A DNA stretch of 64,000 nt from assembly GCA_023079485.1 (NCBI GenBank), contig CM041089.1, forward strand, positions 12,911,001 to 12,975,000, in the 5' to 3' direction. Source of the DNA: Archilochus colubris (Eukaryota; Chordata; Aves; Apodiformes; Trochilidae). How positions within the stretch are numbered: position 1 is the first letter of the stretch; each line of letters opens with the position of its first letter. The translations under genes and the position numbers were made by a program. A model generated the notes under the pieces. That model did no database searches. It was not told the origin of the DNA and saw only the letters and a list, made by a program, of their open reading frames with translations. Below, in pieces: positions 48,927 to 61,317 of this stretch.

Positions 48927-48989
48927 TGCAAACCAATAAAGTAATGCATTCGCCAGTCACTCCAGAGCTGAATGAATTACTTTATTTGC
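48927..48989. repeat. Imperfect hairpin with 17-bp arms (TAAT/ATTA core)
   Basis: AATAAAGTAATGCATTC (48935-48951) and GAATGAATTACTTTATT (48970-48986) pair over 17 positions with one mismatch, around an 18-nt loop. Beyond a 4-nt bulge the stem continues for three more pairs (GCA/TGC). The arms contain homeodomain-type words (GTAAT, ATTAC) and, just upstream, ATGCAAA. It could be a DNA-level paired binding site, an RNA hairpin, or the trace of a small palindromic transposon. The sequence alone does not decide. Confidence 0.8.
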
Positions 48990-51900
48990 CACGAGTCAGG
49001 AAGAACAACCTTTCCCTGCTGTTAGCATCAGAGGGTGCATCTGTCCCCCCACTTTTGCCCTGTGCCTGGTCTGAGGTGCTGCTGAGTGGGTCTGGCTTTT
49101 GAACCTTGCAGAAGCCCATCTATATAGCCTGGGTGTATTTCTGAACTATCAAATTCCTTTTCAACTACTTAGCAAGACAAAAAAAAAAAAAAAAAAAAAC
49201 AAACCAAGAAGGTTTCTAAAAGCTGCTGAAAGGAGGACCTTGAATGAACAGTTTTAACCCAAATTAACGGGGTTGACTAGGTCCTGCTTTAATAACCACT
49301 AACAAGAAAATTGCTAAGACAAGAATATGAATTGTGGGTGTGAAAATAAGAGGAAAACGGGTGGCAGGAGGATTTAGGGGGGACATACGCAAAGGTACCA
49401 CTATGTCTGAGCTCTCCTAATAGAACTGTGGGACATGATGAAAGGGAACTTTTACATTGCTGAGAGTCTCAGTTTGGAATACTGAATGCACCTTCAATCA
49501 GAAAAAAAATCTATATGCTAGCACTGAGAAGTGGTAGCAGCCTTTAAGCTTAACTTTTGAAGTTTTGCAATAGTAGAAAAGAAAGCAAATGCTTTTGATT
49601 TAAAAACCAAATAAACAAACCACCACCAAACACACTCATGGGGAGACACACATATACACACGCTTTTCCCAATCCACCTTCCTTTTCCAGGCTAAGATTT
49701 TATTTTGAGCTGCTGGCAGTCACTTCAGCTGTTTGAAAAGCAACTTTTCCTCTTACTGTGTATTCACTGTTTGGCTCTCAGATCTGATTAGCTGCTCCTT
49801 CCCTCCCTGTGTGATCAATGAGGTGATGATCAAGCAAGGTGTGGAAAGGCAACAACAAATACTTAATAGGACTTCTAAGTTCCCTGCCTGAAATGATTGT
49901 GAATACATAGCCTGATTTCATTAAATCAGATCTATTTTAATAAAAAAACTGTTCACTGGCACAGAGGTGCAGCAGACAAGATTTGCTGAAGTGGCCAAAG
50001 GAAGCAGAGGTGGCTTTGGGGGCTGGAGGGCAGAGACACTTTTGGGGAGTAAAACCTAGAGCTAGACCCCCATAAGGACCAATGATGAGTAGTTTATTGT
50101 TGGCTGAGTGAAAACAGGGTTCTGAAAAAGTGAAAGAACAGGAGAGTGAGTGCATGGGCAAAGGACTGCAGCACGGTTTGCATTTCACAAGAAGCAGCTG
50201 ATGGAATATGAAGGTGATCTTCAAAACCATATAAAATCCATGAAATCATAAAATCCAGTAAATCATAATGAATTTCAAAATGACATAACTTTGAGATGTG
50301 CTTGCAGATTGAACATAAAATTAAAGATATAAATCCCAGTGAAGCTGGTGGAAGACAACCAGTGACTCCTACAGAGCTGGACTGGGACCAAAGGGAACAA
50401 CAGAGAAACTTCCAATGGCTGAAAAAGAATCAAGAACATCTCAATGGTTTCTTCACATCTGTGTCTGATAACAAAGAACCCAGGGAACATTCATGAAGGA
50501 TGTGTTTGTGGGTTCTAATGAGGACACAGTAAAGGAATCTGTGAAGTAACCAAGTAGAGGAACAAAATAAAAGATAAGAAGGAATGGATTACACCCAGAG
50601 ATGAAGCCCAGAATTTGGGGAGTGCACACTGCAGTATTTGTCCTGCTCTGTGGACACAGTCTTAGAAATAGACTCTATGTAGTGGTTTTGAATTCATTTC
50701 AATAGCTAGAAATCAAACAGGAGGCTAACTTTTACAATACTTTGTGTTTTAAAAAGCTTAACCTACATTTTGGCAAGAAATCAGTAAAAGAAGTTGACAA
50801 TTTTAGCTACTACTTTCAGAAAGAACTTTCTTCACAAAACCCAAGCCATGGCACCATTAGTGATGGAAGAGGATGGATTTGGATTGGAAGTCTAGATTGT
50901 GTCTGGTCTCTTTTTAAAAAAAAAAAAATTAAATCATAAACTAAACCATTCCTGAGTATGAATTAGCATGTGTGATAGAGCACACTCACTAGATGTGAAG
51001 ATGCCATTACCAGAAGGAGCTTAGGCATGTCTGAACAGAATTCTCTGCATCTCTGTGTATAAACACACCCTCTGGCAATCCATGGCTCTCTGTCTCAACA
51101 CATCTTTAGGAATTGCAGGGAACTGGAGAAATCTAATTTCTGAGGCTACCAATTTAATCCTCCTGCCCTGCATGCTGTGCTGCTCCCTTATTCCTGCTGG
51201 GCACTGACAGAAAAAGTCAGGACAAGTGAATTCTGTGGGTTAACAGCAAATTGTCCAAGGTGTTTTGCACTGTTCTTTGCTGCTGATCATCCCTTCCTTG
51301 CTATGTTCCAGCTGAAGAAGCTGGGAAGGCAGAACCATCCCCAAGAATGTGTGCACATGAAGAAAATCAAGTGCTATTTGCCAAGTCAAAAAGCTAATGC
51401 TGGTTCAGAGAAAACCATCAGGCTGTGATTCCTTTGGGTAAAGCAGAAGAGAACAGGCTATTTAGAGACATGCAGTGCTACTCCAGGAGCCCAAACTGAC
51501 TGCAATCCTTCCCTGTGACACTGTTAAAATCTCATGACCCAGCTCTGAACTGTTCCCTTCAAAAGCAGTTCCTCTGGGCATGGGGCTTCTGATTATCCAA
51601 GAGAGCCTGATGCACACAGAAAACCTGCAGCACATATTTTAGGTGCTATTGAAATGCAAATACACATAAGGTGTATTCCTTCTGCTTCTCCTGGGGACAC
51701 ATATTTCAAGTCATTTCATTTGCAATGCAAATTTATTATGGGACAATATTGTGCTTCCAAGGCACTAAGAGGTAGCTTGCTCTTAAAGGTCTAACAGAGA
51801 CATCATCCTGCTTTCTGAGCTCCAAGAACCAGGAAGATTTTAGACCTCTGTGGCTTCAAAGACAGGATTACAAAAATGCCTTGTGGTACAAGCTCCTGTA

Positions 51901-53748
51901 CTTCAGTCTGAGATGTTTTAAATGTCTAAAAACTGTAATCTCTGGCTTTCCATCATTCCCTCTGGGTGACAAGTTTCTCTGTGTCTGAGCTTTTCTCCTT
52001 GTTCCATAACACAGAGTCCTTGCTGATGTTTAATGATACAAACCAAGCAGAGCAGTTAAATTAATACCAACTCCTGTAGGCATTGAAAAGCTTGAAAAAT
52101 CTTGGAAGAATCCCTGAGTATGGATTGTAGCTAAGAAAAGTCAGCCTCTGAGATAACATTACAGATATTTTTGTCCTACCTGAAATGTAGAACTGATACC
52201 CCCCAAAAAGGAAGAAACATTTCATTAATAAACTAAAACAGAGTCAAGGGAAAAACCCTCCCTATACATAATCTGAGTTTTCCTTACATTTTGCTCTGCT
52301 TTCACAAAAAAACCAACACAAAAACCCAACCATTTGGTACACACTACACTTTCAAGCAAAGAGCAAAGGCAAAATAGCAGTTGTTGGTGGTTTCTTCTTT
52401 CACATCCAGTTTGGAATCCCAACAGGGAGCTCCAGCCCAGTGTCCATTCCCAGCTGATCCCTGATCATCAGATCTGACCTGGAGGACAAAAGCCTCTGAC
52501 ACATTTGCTCTGTCAAGCTGAGCTGCACTTCTATCTCTCTGAAATTCTCCTCTTGAACTCCACCACCACTGAAAGGTATTAAAGTGTTCCACTCCCACTA
52601 GTGGGAGGATTTTGGTACTGACTTAGGTACCAAAGTACCTCTCAGTAACTGTCTGACAAGAACCAGAGCTCCTTGCTTGGCTAATTTGAGATCTGCAGCA
52701 CGATTTTGCCTCTGTGTCCTCCCAGTCCTGCCAACCCCCCAGACATTTTAATTTCTTTAGACCAGAGCTACCAAAAATCAAATGCATAATTTAAAAATCC
52801 TTTCCCTTTTGCTCCTCACCTTCCAGGGGCTGTGCAAAGGGACAGTGATGTACAGCATCCTCTGACTGATGATTCTTGGGCAGGAAACCCCCTCCTTGCA
52901 CTGCCCCAGCTCAACCTCTTTTTCAAAGTGCTACTGTATTTTGTTTTTAAATGGGAACCAAACAGAGCTCCCCAGCTGCACCCCAGTCCCCAGCAGTGAT
53001 GCTGGGCTAACTAATACTGCCAAAACTCAAGCTGCAGGAACACAAGGCTGAGTTTTTGTCACAACTTGCATGGTAGAACAGGGTCTGAGAAAGCCTTAAA
53101 CAGAGTTTTATGGCTGGAAGGGAGGGGAGACAACAGCTTCTGTAAGGTTGTAATGAACAGACATGAAGGCTCAGACTATAAATAAGGCACTTGGAGGACT
53201 GGTGTGTACACACAGTGGTGGAATGTTCCTGTTGATTTTATTTCCTGTGATTACAGCCCCTGGGTGGACTGACAGCTCCCATTATGGGGCAGGGGGTGGC
53301 TTGGCCAAGGACTTTCTCTGGGGTGGCCTCAGAGTGCAAAAAGGGATGGGCTGAACTCAAGCAAACAGAACTTTGGGGAAAAAAAATACCCAGTATTCAG
53401 GACTTTAAAAACATCACAAGGTTTATAAAAGGGGATAGGAAGTGTGGGTCTGTATTTAGGTCACTAATACAGGGCTGCATTTACTTTGTAAATACATCAC
53501 TTCTCCTTTTTTTTTCCTTCCTCTCTGCATATACTGCCTATCCCTGATCCCAAGGTAATGACAGGACTTATTCCCTGTTCCTGTAGAACCTGAAGACCCT
53601 TCAAGGCATGCTCAGCATGCTGTAGAGCAGGGCTTTTTGTTGAGAGAAAACAGGAATGCTAAAAGCACAGAATAATATACCTGGTTTTCCATTTGGAACA
53701 GAAAAGGGAACTGAGTCAAACCAGGAGAGCAATGAATAAAAATCCCAA
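48990..53748. other. 4.8 kb non-coding stretch, no gene recognised
   Basis: No open frame exceeds 97 codons and no repeat family was recognised. A 21-A run lies at 49179-49199. A short inverted repeat TTTGGTAC/GTACCAAA lies near 52613-52636. Confidence 0.55.
49179..49199 (+). repeat. Poly-A tract (21 A)
   Basis: This is an uninterrupted A run followed by CAAACCAAG. No retroposed sequence is recognisable upstream. Confidence 0.9.
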
Positions 53749-53815
53749 AGTCACAGAAAGGCTTTGGTTGGCAGAGACCTTCAAGATCATCCAGTCCAAC
53801 CTTTGGCCATGGGTT
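53749..53815 (-). mobile_element. CR1 3'-end fragment (short, old)
   Basis: AGTCACAGAAAGGCTTTGG, then TTCAAGATCATCCAGTCCAACC, then TTGGCCATGGG correspond to the reverse complement of a CR1 3' end ('cacagaatggtttgggttgg', 'accttcaagatcatccagtccaacc', 'gccatggg'). Only about 65 bp remain. It is 5'-truncated very near the tail and slightly diverged. Confidence 0.75.
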
Positions 53816-56800
53816 CCTGAAATAACTTCAGGAAGAGGCAAGAATCACTCAGATAAATTAAAAGCCTTTCAGAACTGAATATTACTCTGGTGAGAGAAGT
53901 TGGGTGCTGAAGGAACCTCACACTCAGCATCTTTACCTAAAGATGCTTTATCTTCATCTCTTTACCAGAAACTCCACCTCTCCATGCAGTGGATGGGGAT
54001 AACTGGGGCTTTTTGAGCAGCCCCTTTGATGTTACTGATTGTGCTTTACATTTAAAAAGTCAGGAAAAAAAGGTGGCCAGTTGGCTCTTTGGTGAGCTCT
54101 TATTTTTCATAAGCAAAAAGGGAGGTCAGTGTGAGGCCATGCTGGGTGTAGCTGAGGTTAACACCCCAAACCAACAGTTCTGCTTCCTAAGTTGAGCAAC
54201 ACAGCAATTACATTTTCCTGACCAACCTGGAAAGCAAAGAGAAAAGTTCGTCCCCTCCTTTTATTGACCAGACTACTTTAGTCACCCCTTTGACTTATCA
54301 CCACCACAGGATTGCTTGCAAATTAAAAAAAAAAAAAAATTAGCCTGATACTCTGACAGACTTAATAAGGGAATAAAAATACATTATGGAGTTGCTGTCT
54401 TCATCCAAACTAAACAAAATGCAACTTCACTTCAGGCTCTATATTTTTTCTGAATGTAAATGCAAAATTCCTTTTCAAATCATTATACTTTTACTCAATT
54501 GCCTCCTGGACCCTGGAGTGCAGGATGGGCAGGAACCACCCAGGATGCTGGAGACCTGGTGACCATGCTGCAGGATGCCAGTGACACCACAGGCTGTAAA
54601 ACCCCTTGTTCCAGAGCCCTGAATAATCACATTTGCTTAAGAAAATGAACAAGTTTGAAAGCTAGGAACTAGTAGGGAGAACAAAGTGGACAAAAATGAA
54701 AGAACCAAAGCATCTCCTTGTGTGAGACGAGCATGACCATCCCTTCCTTCTCTTTTCAGAACTCTTCCCAGTCAACCTGTAACTTCCCCCTCCTGGGATG
54801 ATACGATACTGAGCACATTATTGTGGCTGCTTTTGCCCACAGACACCTCAGCTCTCAGGCACACATTCAGCTTTCAGCCCAGGAGGGACATTTGTCAGAG
54901 GCTTTCTGCCCAGGGGAGGCTAAACTTTGTGTTTACCAAATGTGTTTGTAATCTTTTGTTTTAACCAACATTCAGTTAATTTTCTTACACTTTGGCTTAG
55001 AGGGACACAAAAACCCTTCCAGATTTGATCCTGCAGGTTCCATTGCTATTAATCAAAACCCCCCAGGAAATCTTTTCATGTTGGTAGTGGTAGTATTGGT
55101 AGTATTTTTCTTTCTTTCTTTCTTCCTCTGTTTCTTTCTCTCTTTATTTTTTATTTTTTTTTTGGTAATGCTATTTTCATCCTGCATCAGGCAAAAAAAA
55201 TCACTGCCATTCTGAAATGCTGAAACTATATTCAGTGAATGTGATTACAGAGAAAAAAACCCCACCAAACAGCAAATAAAATCCACCCAAAGATAACTAA
55301 TACAGCAATCGTCACAGCATGAAATGAAAGCCTCCTTTACCTAGGCATGCAGAACTGAAGCTTTACAAACTAAGGGAATGTGTGTCTTTTAATGCCTCAC
55401 TTACAAACATCCTTTTCTAATCCTATCAAAACACAAAACCCGACCTCAAGCTTTCAGTTGATTTCTCAGCATTTGTGAGATGCTAAGAGAAAACCACAGA
55501 AGCTGGATGTGGCCACATACACAGATTTTGTATATTCATGCTGTTTTCTTTTGCTGCCTGGTGCAAAGTCCTTCATTCCCATCAACCACAAGAGGGATGC
55601 ACCTGTAGCAACTCAGAGCCTGGAAATCAAACCTGAAAAAATCAACCCCAATTACCATGCCTGCCTGTCACCTGATGTACCTCTGAGGGGGAAAAAAAAG
55701 TGGATATGAAAGTGTGTTTGTTTTCCTTCTCCATGCCTGGCAGTGAGAAATTTCATTCAATATTTATCTAAGGATTTCAGTAGTAAGTAGAGAGTTTGTG
55801 GCAGTTCAGTCAATGTTTTCCCAGTGCTGTTGTTACTGCACTTGTAAAGTTTCACTTAGAACTGAGTGCTCAGGGCTGGTAGAACCACGTGTCCCTTTAC
55901 TGCTCACAGATGTGTCAGAAAAAAAAAAAAATTACTAAATGCCTGGTTTTTATTACTGCTCTGCTGATCCATTTGCTGGGGACATTCCAAACTGCAAGTT
56001 AAATCCACTGGTGAATGGATCTTCCAGATATTCCCATTTAAAGGACGTAATTGGGGTAACATAAAACATATTACCATAACAAAGCTGGAAGATTTTTGGG
56101 GGAAGCAAGATCTGATTTCATCCCTCGCAAATGTTCTCAATTCCATCCTTGAAATAAATATATGTGTCTGCAGAAATGATTTATATATATAAATCTACTT
56201 TGTAATAATATATGTAGATAAATGTCACTGTATGCACAAGGTGCCCAGAGGTTCTGCCAGTTGGATGTTAATGCAACTTCTGCCTCTGAGAGGGTGGTTT
56301 ACAAACTTATACACAGCATAAAAGTCTGATTTGGTGTTTTCTTCATTTTCTTGTTGACTTTGCATCACTTAGGTAGTGACTCCTGGTATTTGGTGCTATC
56401 ACAGCCTCTCAGAGCACATCCTGCATCCTGCATAAATGGACCTTTGGTTGAATGAAGCTGCCAAAGACTTTTCTGAGAGCCAAAAGTCACACACAGACTG
56501 ACTGTCCAAGCTGCTGTTTTGGTAAACACTAATGGCAAATCAATACTGCACATTTATTTTCCTCTTTTGGGCCCTAAGTTCATGATACCTGAGTGATCTG
56601 AGTCTATTTCACCAGTGTCTCAGGGCTATCTATCATACTGGTTCACATGTGCTGGGTTTTTCAATCCATGAAAACAGAACACAACAGCTATAACTGGACA
56701 GGTTTTTTTTTCTGGAAACAACATAGGTTTGGAAAAAAACCCTTTTTTGATAATTAGAGATAAGAAATCACTGGCATCTTGCAAGACCAATTTCATGTAC

Positions 56801-57567
56801 TGTATTCACCTATAACAGGTACTGCTAGAAAAATGTTTTATAAATACAGCAACCCAATGCAAGTCTACAGGCTGTTTTAATCTTTCATATAATAGGGTGA
56901 TTCTATTTCATAGAATATAACTTAAATATAAAAAACTGTGATGTGTTTCATCTAGTACAAAGTGTGGATAAAAACAAAACTGAAAAATGTCAATGCTACA
57001 ATCAGCATCTTGAGTTTATAGCTTTTCTCTGCTTTGGGGAACATGGAGTCAGTTATTTAAGTTACCAAAATGGATTTTCCTGTGGTACATGACTAATAGC
57101 CACCGATGCTCAAAGCACCTGCAAAAGAAATGCTGCTGCTTTGTAGTCTCTGCCATGAACATTTCACCTTCTATCATCTGAAATGATCTCAAATTCTTCT
57201 CATCAAAGTATGTTACTGAGGTGAGGAGCCTATTTTAGTACATGAAACACATGTTATAACATCCACTCTATTTAATCTTCCTGCCTTTTTCCTCTGAAAA
57301 GGATGCTGTCATGTATGAATATACTGCTCCTTTACACAACCACTTATTCCCCACAAGCTCTTGCCTTTGTTGTGGTTCAATCTCTTTTAAACTTATCTTT
57401 TCAGCTGCGTTTGTTGCCATCCATCATGCTACAGACTTAATGAAAACAAAGCTTAATTTCATAGATTTTTGTTTTTCAATGGAAACAAATCTTTTCTGCC
57501 TGTGCTGTTGCTACCCAGCTGCCAATGCAGACACTAAACAACTACTGAGCTGCCAGGGGGGGTGAGG
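53816..57567. other. Non-coding stretch, no gene recognised
   Basis: All frames are under 85 codons. There is a CTTT-type simple repeat at 55109-55165 and A-runs near 54326 and 55919. AT-rich words occur near 56185. Confidence 0.55.
55109..55165 (+). repeat. (TTTC)n / T-rich simple repeat
   Basis: TTTCTTTCTTTCTTTC passes into a mixed pyrimidine and T-rich stretch, preceded by GGTAGT repeats at 55083-55103. Confidence 0.85.
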
Positions 57568-58178
57568 AGCAGGATTTCAGGAAGAGTGTGGCCAGCAGGT
57601 CCAGGGAAGGGATTCTGCCCCTGTGCTCAGCCCTGGTGAGGCCACAGCTTGAGTCCTGTGTCCAGTTCTGGGCCCCTCAGCTCAGGAAGGAGATTGAGGT
57701 GTTGGAGCAGGTCCAAAGGAGGCAACTGGGCTGGTGAAGGGACTCGAGCACAGATCCTATGAGGAGAGGCTGAGGGAGCTGGGGGTGTTGAGGCTGGAGA
57801 AGAGGAGGCTCAGGGGAGACCTCATCACTCTCTCCAACTCCCTGAAAGGAGGTTGGAGCCAGGGGGGGGTTGGGCTCTTTTCCCAGGCAACTCTCAGCAA
57901 GACAAGAGGGCAGGGTCTCAAGTTGTGCCAGGGGAGGTTTAGGTTGGAGATGAGAAAGACTTTCTTTCTGGAGAGGGTGATCAGGCATTGGAATGGGCTG
58001 CCCAGGGAAGTAGTGGATTCTCCGTGTCTGGAGATACTTCCAAAGAGCCTGGATGTGGCACTGAGTGCCATGGGCTGGGAACTGCAGCAGGAGTGGATCA
58101 AGGGTTGGACTTGGGGATCTCTGAGGTCCCTTCCAACCCAGCCAATTCTATGATTCTATGATTCTATGATTCTATGAT
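57568..58178 (+). mobile_element. CR1 LINE, 5'-truncated, intact tail (subfamily X, copy 1)
   Basis: It begins at AGGATTTCAGGAAGAGTGTGG, passes through CTGTGTCCAGTTCTGGGCCC and ends in four ATTCTATG octamers. It shares distinctive text with the copy at 61318-61905, such as GGAGCCAGGGGGGGGTTGGG and CTCAGCAAGACAAGAGGGC. The ORF2 remnant at 57734-58153 is open and reads [20 protein letters not shown], then [21 protein letters not shown] deletion in the 'GGCAACTGGGCTGG' region shifts the frame upstream of it. Confidence 0.92.
57734..58153 (+). pseudogene. CR1 ORF2 C-terminal fragment (subfamily X)
   Basis: Conserved features are [55 protein letters not shown] and [14 protein letters not shown]. 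After VALSAM this subfamily reads on for about 35 codons, where the young copies at 25.9 and 37.7 kb stop after VALSAMV. The N-terminal endonuclease and catalytic palm are missing. Confidence 0.8.
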
Positions 58179-59438
58179 CTCCTTCCAGCTCTCAGGAAAA
58201 TGTTCCATTCCAGGGTTACAAAAAGAAATCAGTGTTACCCATACTCAGGTGAACACTATTTGTCTGGTGGTAGCAAAAGATGGAGCTGTCTCACTGGACT
58301 CTTTCCTTTGCTGGGTGCACCCACTGTCCCTTAATGAAAACAGCTGTGAAATGCATCATCTGTTAAGAGATGAGATCCACCATAGAGAAAAAAACCCCAA
58401 AACACGTTGAAGCAGTTCAGTATTAACTAGTTTTGACACAAATGACATGTGGCATGCACCATCTGGCTTCCTTAAAAAAAAACAACAAACCAACCCAAAT
58501 GCAGATGAGGCAAGGAAAAGGCTGGGAAACTCCATCACCTTTCGTGACTGAGGAGGATCAGAGCAAAGCAAGCTGGAGCAGCAAAGAGTTGCTGCAGGTA
58601 ATGGGATCAGGGGATAAAAAATGGCAGCTGTCAGAAGGCTCCTGAACTCGTTTCAAAAGGCACAGTAACAGAAGGATCTTTGCTAATTAAATATTCTATA
58701 AAGCAAAGGAAAAGTACAGGACAAACAATAAATCAAGCAGCTCCTCAGAAGTCCCTGCTCTTTGAAAAAAAAAACCCAACAACCAAAAAAAACCAACCCT
58801 GGTGATTTTTATGTGAGGAAAAATATTTCAAAGTGAGCATTCTGTGCAAAGCCATATGTAAAAAGTGTTTCTGTGTCATGTAAACTTGATAGAGTCCTTC
58901 TGTTCTCTACTCCACACCTCTGGGACCTAGTCTGGCACTGTTTGACCTCCAAGAAGCTTTAATGAAAAGCACATCAAACCCAAGCAAAGGTCTTTTTGAA
59001 GTCAGAACTGCACATCACTAAAAAACCCAGTATTTTTCAAGTGGTGCTGCACCTCCTCTGGCACAAGCAGCTTGTACACAAGGCAGCAGCAGAAATGACA
59101 GTGCAGCCACTAACTTTTCCATCTCTCATACTTGCACAGAAATGCCCATCAGACCACTGATAACTGTTCCCACAGGGAAAAAGACCATCCAGATACTTAT
59201 CTTTGATATTTGCATATTCAAATATACCTCAGTACAAAACTAAGTGCCACAGTGCTGTCCCTTCAACCCAATTCCTTTCTGAATAAGGAGACATGGTTAA
59301 AATACTATTTCCAAGATTTCCCAGACCTTAGATGATGTCTCCCTGAAGCAGCAGAGCTGTTCCATGGCTAAAGCAGCTCAGATGGCCAAGTGCCCCATCC
59401 TTCCAGATGGATTTTGCCTTTCAGCTGAAATGCATCCA
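58179..59438. other. Unique non-coding sequence, no feature seen
   Basis: Short frames only. A-rich stretches lie near 58470-58490 and 58766-58800. No repeat was recognised before the nested CR1 block. Confidence 0.55.
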
Positions 59439-59479
59439 GTCATACAATGACAGAATGGTTTGGGGCATCTCATTAAAGC
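59439..59479 (-). mobile_element. Old CR1, tail part (left of nested insertion)
   Basis: GTCATACAATGACAGAATGG, TTTGGGGCATCTCATTAAAG match the reverse complement of a CR1 tail ('tcatagaatcacagaatggtttgggttggaagggaccttaaag'). The match breaks off exactly where the plus-strand CR1 begins and resumes after it, so this is the left half of a split element. Confidence 0.65.
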
Positions 59480-59724
59480 TAAGTTGTGCCAGGGGAGGTT
59501 TAGGTTGGAGATAAGAAAGAATTTCTTTACGGAGAGAGTGATCAAGCATTGGAATGGGCTGCCCAGGGAAGTAGTGGATTCTCCGTGTCTGGAGATCTTT
59601 CAAAAGAGCCTGGATGTGGCACTGAGTGCCATGGGCTGGGAACTGCAGCAGTAGTGGATCAAGGGTTGGACTTGATGATCTCTGAGGTCCCTTCCAACCC
59701 AGCCAATTCTATGATTCTATGATT
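59480..59724 (+). mobile_element. CR1 LINE 3' fragment, nested (subfamily X, copy 2)
   Basis: It starts inside the ORF2 3' part at AAGTTGTGCCAGGGGAGG and ends with two ATTCTATG octamers. It reads [20 protein letters not shown] and [14 protein letters not shown]. It sits inside an older minus-strand CR1 whose halves lie at 59439-59479 and 59725-59884, so this copy is the younger of the two. Confidence 0.88.
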
Positions 59725-59884
59725 CACCCTCCCTGCATCTCCAACTACATCAGGTTGCTCAGAACCCCATTAAACCTGACCTGGAATGTTTCCAGGGATG
59801 AGGTTTCTATCCCCTCTTTGGGCAACCCCTTAATGCACCAGCCTCACATCACAGAAATCCCTGAACTCTCTGATGTCTGAATCC
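59725..59884 (-). mobile_element. Old CR1, body part (right of nested insertion)
   Basis: CATCAGGTTGCTCAGAACCC, CATTAAACCTGACCTGGAATG, TTTCCAGGGATGAGG, CTTTGGGCAACCCCTTAATG follow the reverse complement of a CR1 3' region ('accaggttgctcaaagccccatccaacctgacc', 'cagggatggggcat', 'tgggcaacctgt'). It ends near GATGTCTGAATCC. It belongs to an older subfamily, like that at 34.6 kb, and is much more diverged than the inserted copy. Confidence 0.7.
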
Positions 59885-60410
59885 AGTAGGGAACCTGATG
59901 GGATGGGAGAATGAAGCTGTGTCTTCTGCACTTTGCTAAGACAGCACTGTCTGATCATCAGATCTTTAGACTCATTCCTCAGGCTCAACTGAAGCACTTC
60001 AGACAAAAAAAATGAAACATACAGTGCAAAATGTACTTGGTTTTTTAAGAGAAAAACTCCTGCTAAAGGAAATGTACTACCCTAACACTTTCTAGCGTGT
60101 AATTCTCAAAACAGCTTTTGAAAACAATTTCAAATTTCAAAAAATGTGATGAGATTTCTCCCAACTATAATTAAATACACGTCTATCATTGGTGTTTAGT
60201 TTCCCTCTGAGCAGAGCACAGGGCATGGCAATTACTGGCTCTCTAGGTACTGCTCTTCTTAGGTGTCCCAGTGCCTAACTGGGGACTCACTGGGACTGAG
60301 GATGTTACAGGCCATATTTTGAGATGTTTTAACCAGCCAAGTGGAGCAGTGTTGAGGAGTTCTGCTGCATCTCACCCCTCTGCTGCTGCTGCAGCCATCT
60401 GGAAGGCTAC
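59885..60410. other. Unique non-coding sequence, no feature seen
   Basis: No frame or repeat was recognised. Confidence 0.55.
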
Positions 60411-60532
60411 TTCTTTCTAATCTCCAACCTAAACCTCCCCTGGCACAACTTGAGACCCTGCCCTCTTGTCTTGCTGAGAGTTGCCTGGGAAAAGAGCCCA
60501 ACCCCCCCCTGGTTCCAGCCTCCTTTCAGGTA
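60411..60532 (-). mobile_element. Internal CR1 fragment lacking the 3' tail (subfamily X)
   Basis: TTCTTTCTAATCTCCAACCT, AAACCTCCCCTGGCACAACTT, GAGACCCTGCCCTCTTGTCTT and GGTTCCAGCCTCCTTTCAGG are the reverse complement of the ORF2 3' part of the same subfamily as the neighbouring plus-strand copies. Both ends are internal to the element. No octamer tail is present, which is unusual, because CR1 copies begin reverse transcription at the tail. A later deletion, or a copy made by another route, must explain it. Confidence 0.85.
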
Positions 60533-61317
60533 AAGCTATGGAGCTATGTTTCTTTTTTTTCCCTAACTTGAAAAACAACTGTGACTTTACTGTTTTTAAG
60601 AAGCTTCCAGCTTTTACAAGGAGATTTGAATCACAACTGCCATGGCTTTTTGTCTCTGAATCCTGCTTAGTGTCTGAGAGCAGAGGGACTTGAACCACGT
60701 GCCCCAAAATTCACAGATGGGCAGAAATTTTTGACTCCCTTATCTCTGGGGGCAAGGACTAGGTAATTTACCTTCAGATTCCCAAAGATCAGCAGTGAAA
60801 GCAGGGCTAACCAACTTCAGCAGCTTGCTTTAGGTGCCAATAAGTTACACAGCACAGTGCTGGCTGCTGAAAAGCAGCAGGGTCCCATGTGTCCCATTCA
60901 TTTACAGAGGACTCAGGGGTTTTCCTTCCAGCCCTTTGCTCCTTTTCAGCAGTCAGCACAGTTGCACAGCATTTAGGAAGTCACTGATAAATCTCACATA
61001 CAGTAGAGATTAGTGGCAACAGGATATGATAAGAGCTGGGAGTGCTTTTGAGACAGCTGCAAGGTGGAGATGTGTAATTTCTCTCATTTTGTTGCAGTGA
61101 GCAACTCATCACATCTTAGTGATAGAAGCAGGTCCTTCAGAGTGAAAATAACTGAAGGCTGCTTAGAATGAAATCAATCATGAAAATAACTAAGTGATTG
61201 CTTCTTGGGTGTGTCAGGGGGAGCAGTGATGAGTTTGGGGCATTGGGAAAGCCCTGAAGATTTGCAGTGGAGCTCCTACCCCACGATATTTTTCACACTA
61301 AATCAATTCAGGCATCC
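60533..61317. other. Unique non-coding sequence, no feature seen
   Basis: A T-run lies at 60552-60560. There is no recognised repeat or gene. Confidence 0.55.

Noticed and set aside
52611..52638. Short inverted repeat TTTGGTAC/GTACCAAA
   Set aside because: Eight-base arms with a seven-base spacer are expected occasionally by chance in 64 kb.
59439..60532. 5' inversion (twin priming) of one CR1 to explain opposite-orientation pieces
   Set aside because: The inverted piece lies 690 bp away on the tail side, covers overlapping consensus sequence and lacks adjacency, so twin priming does not fit.
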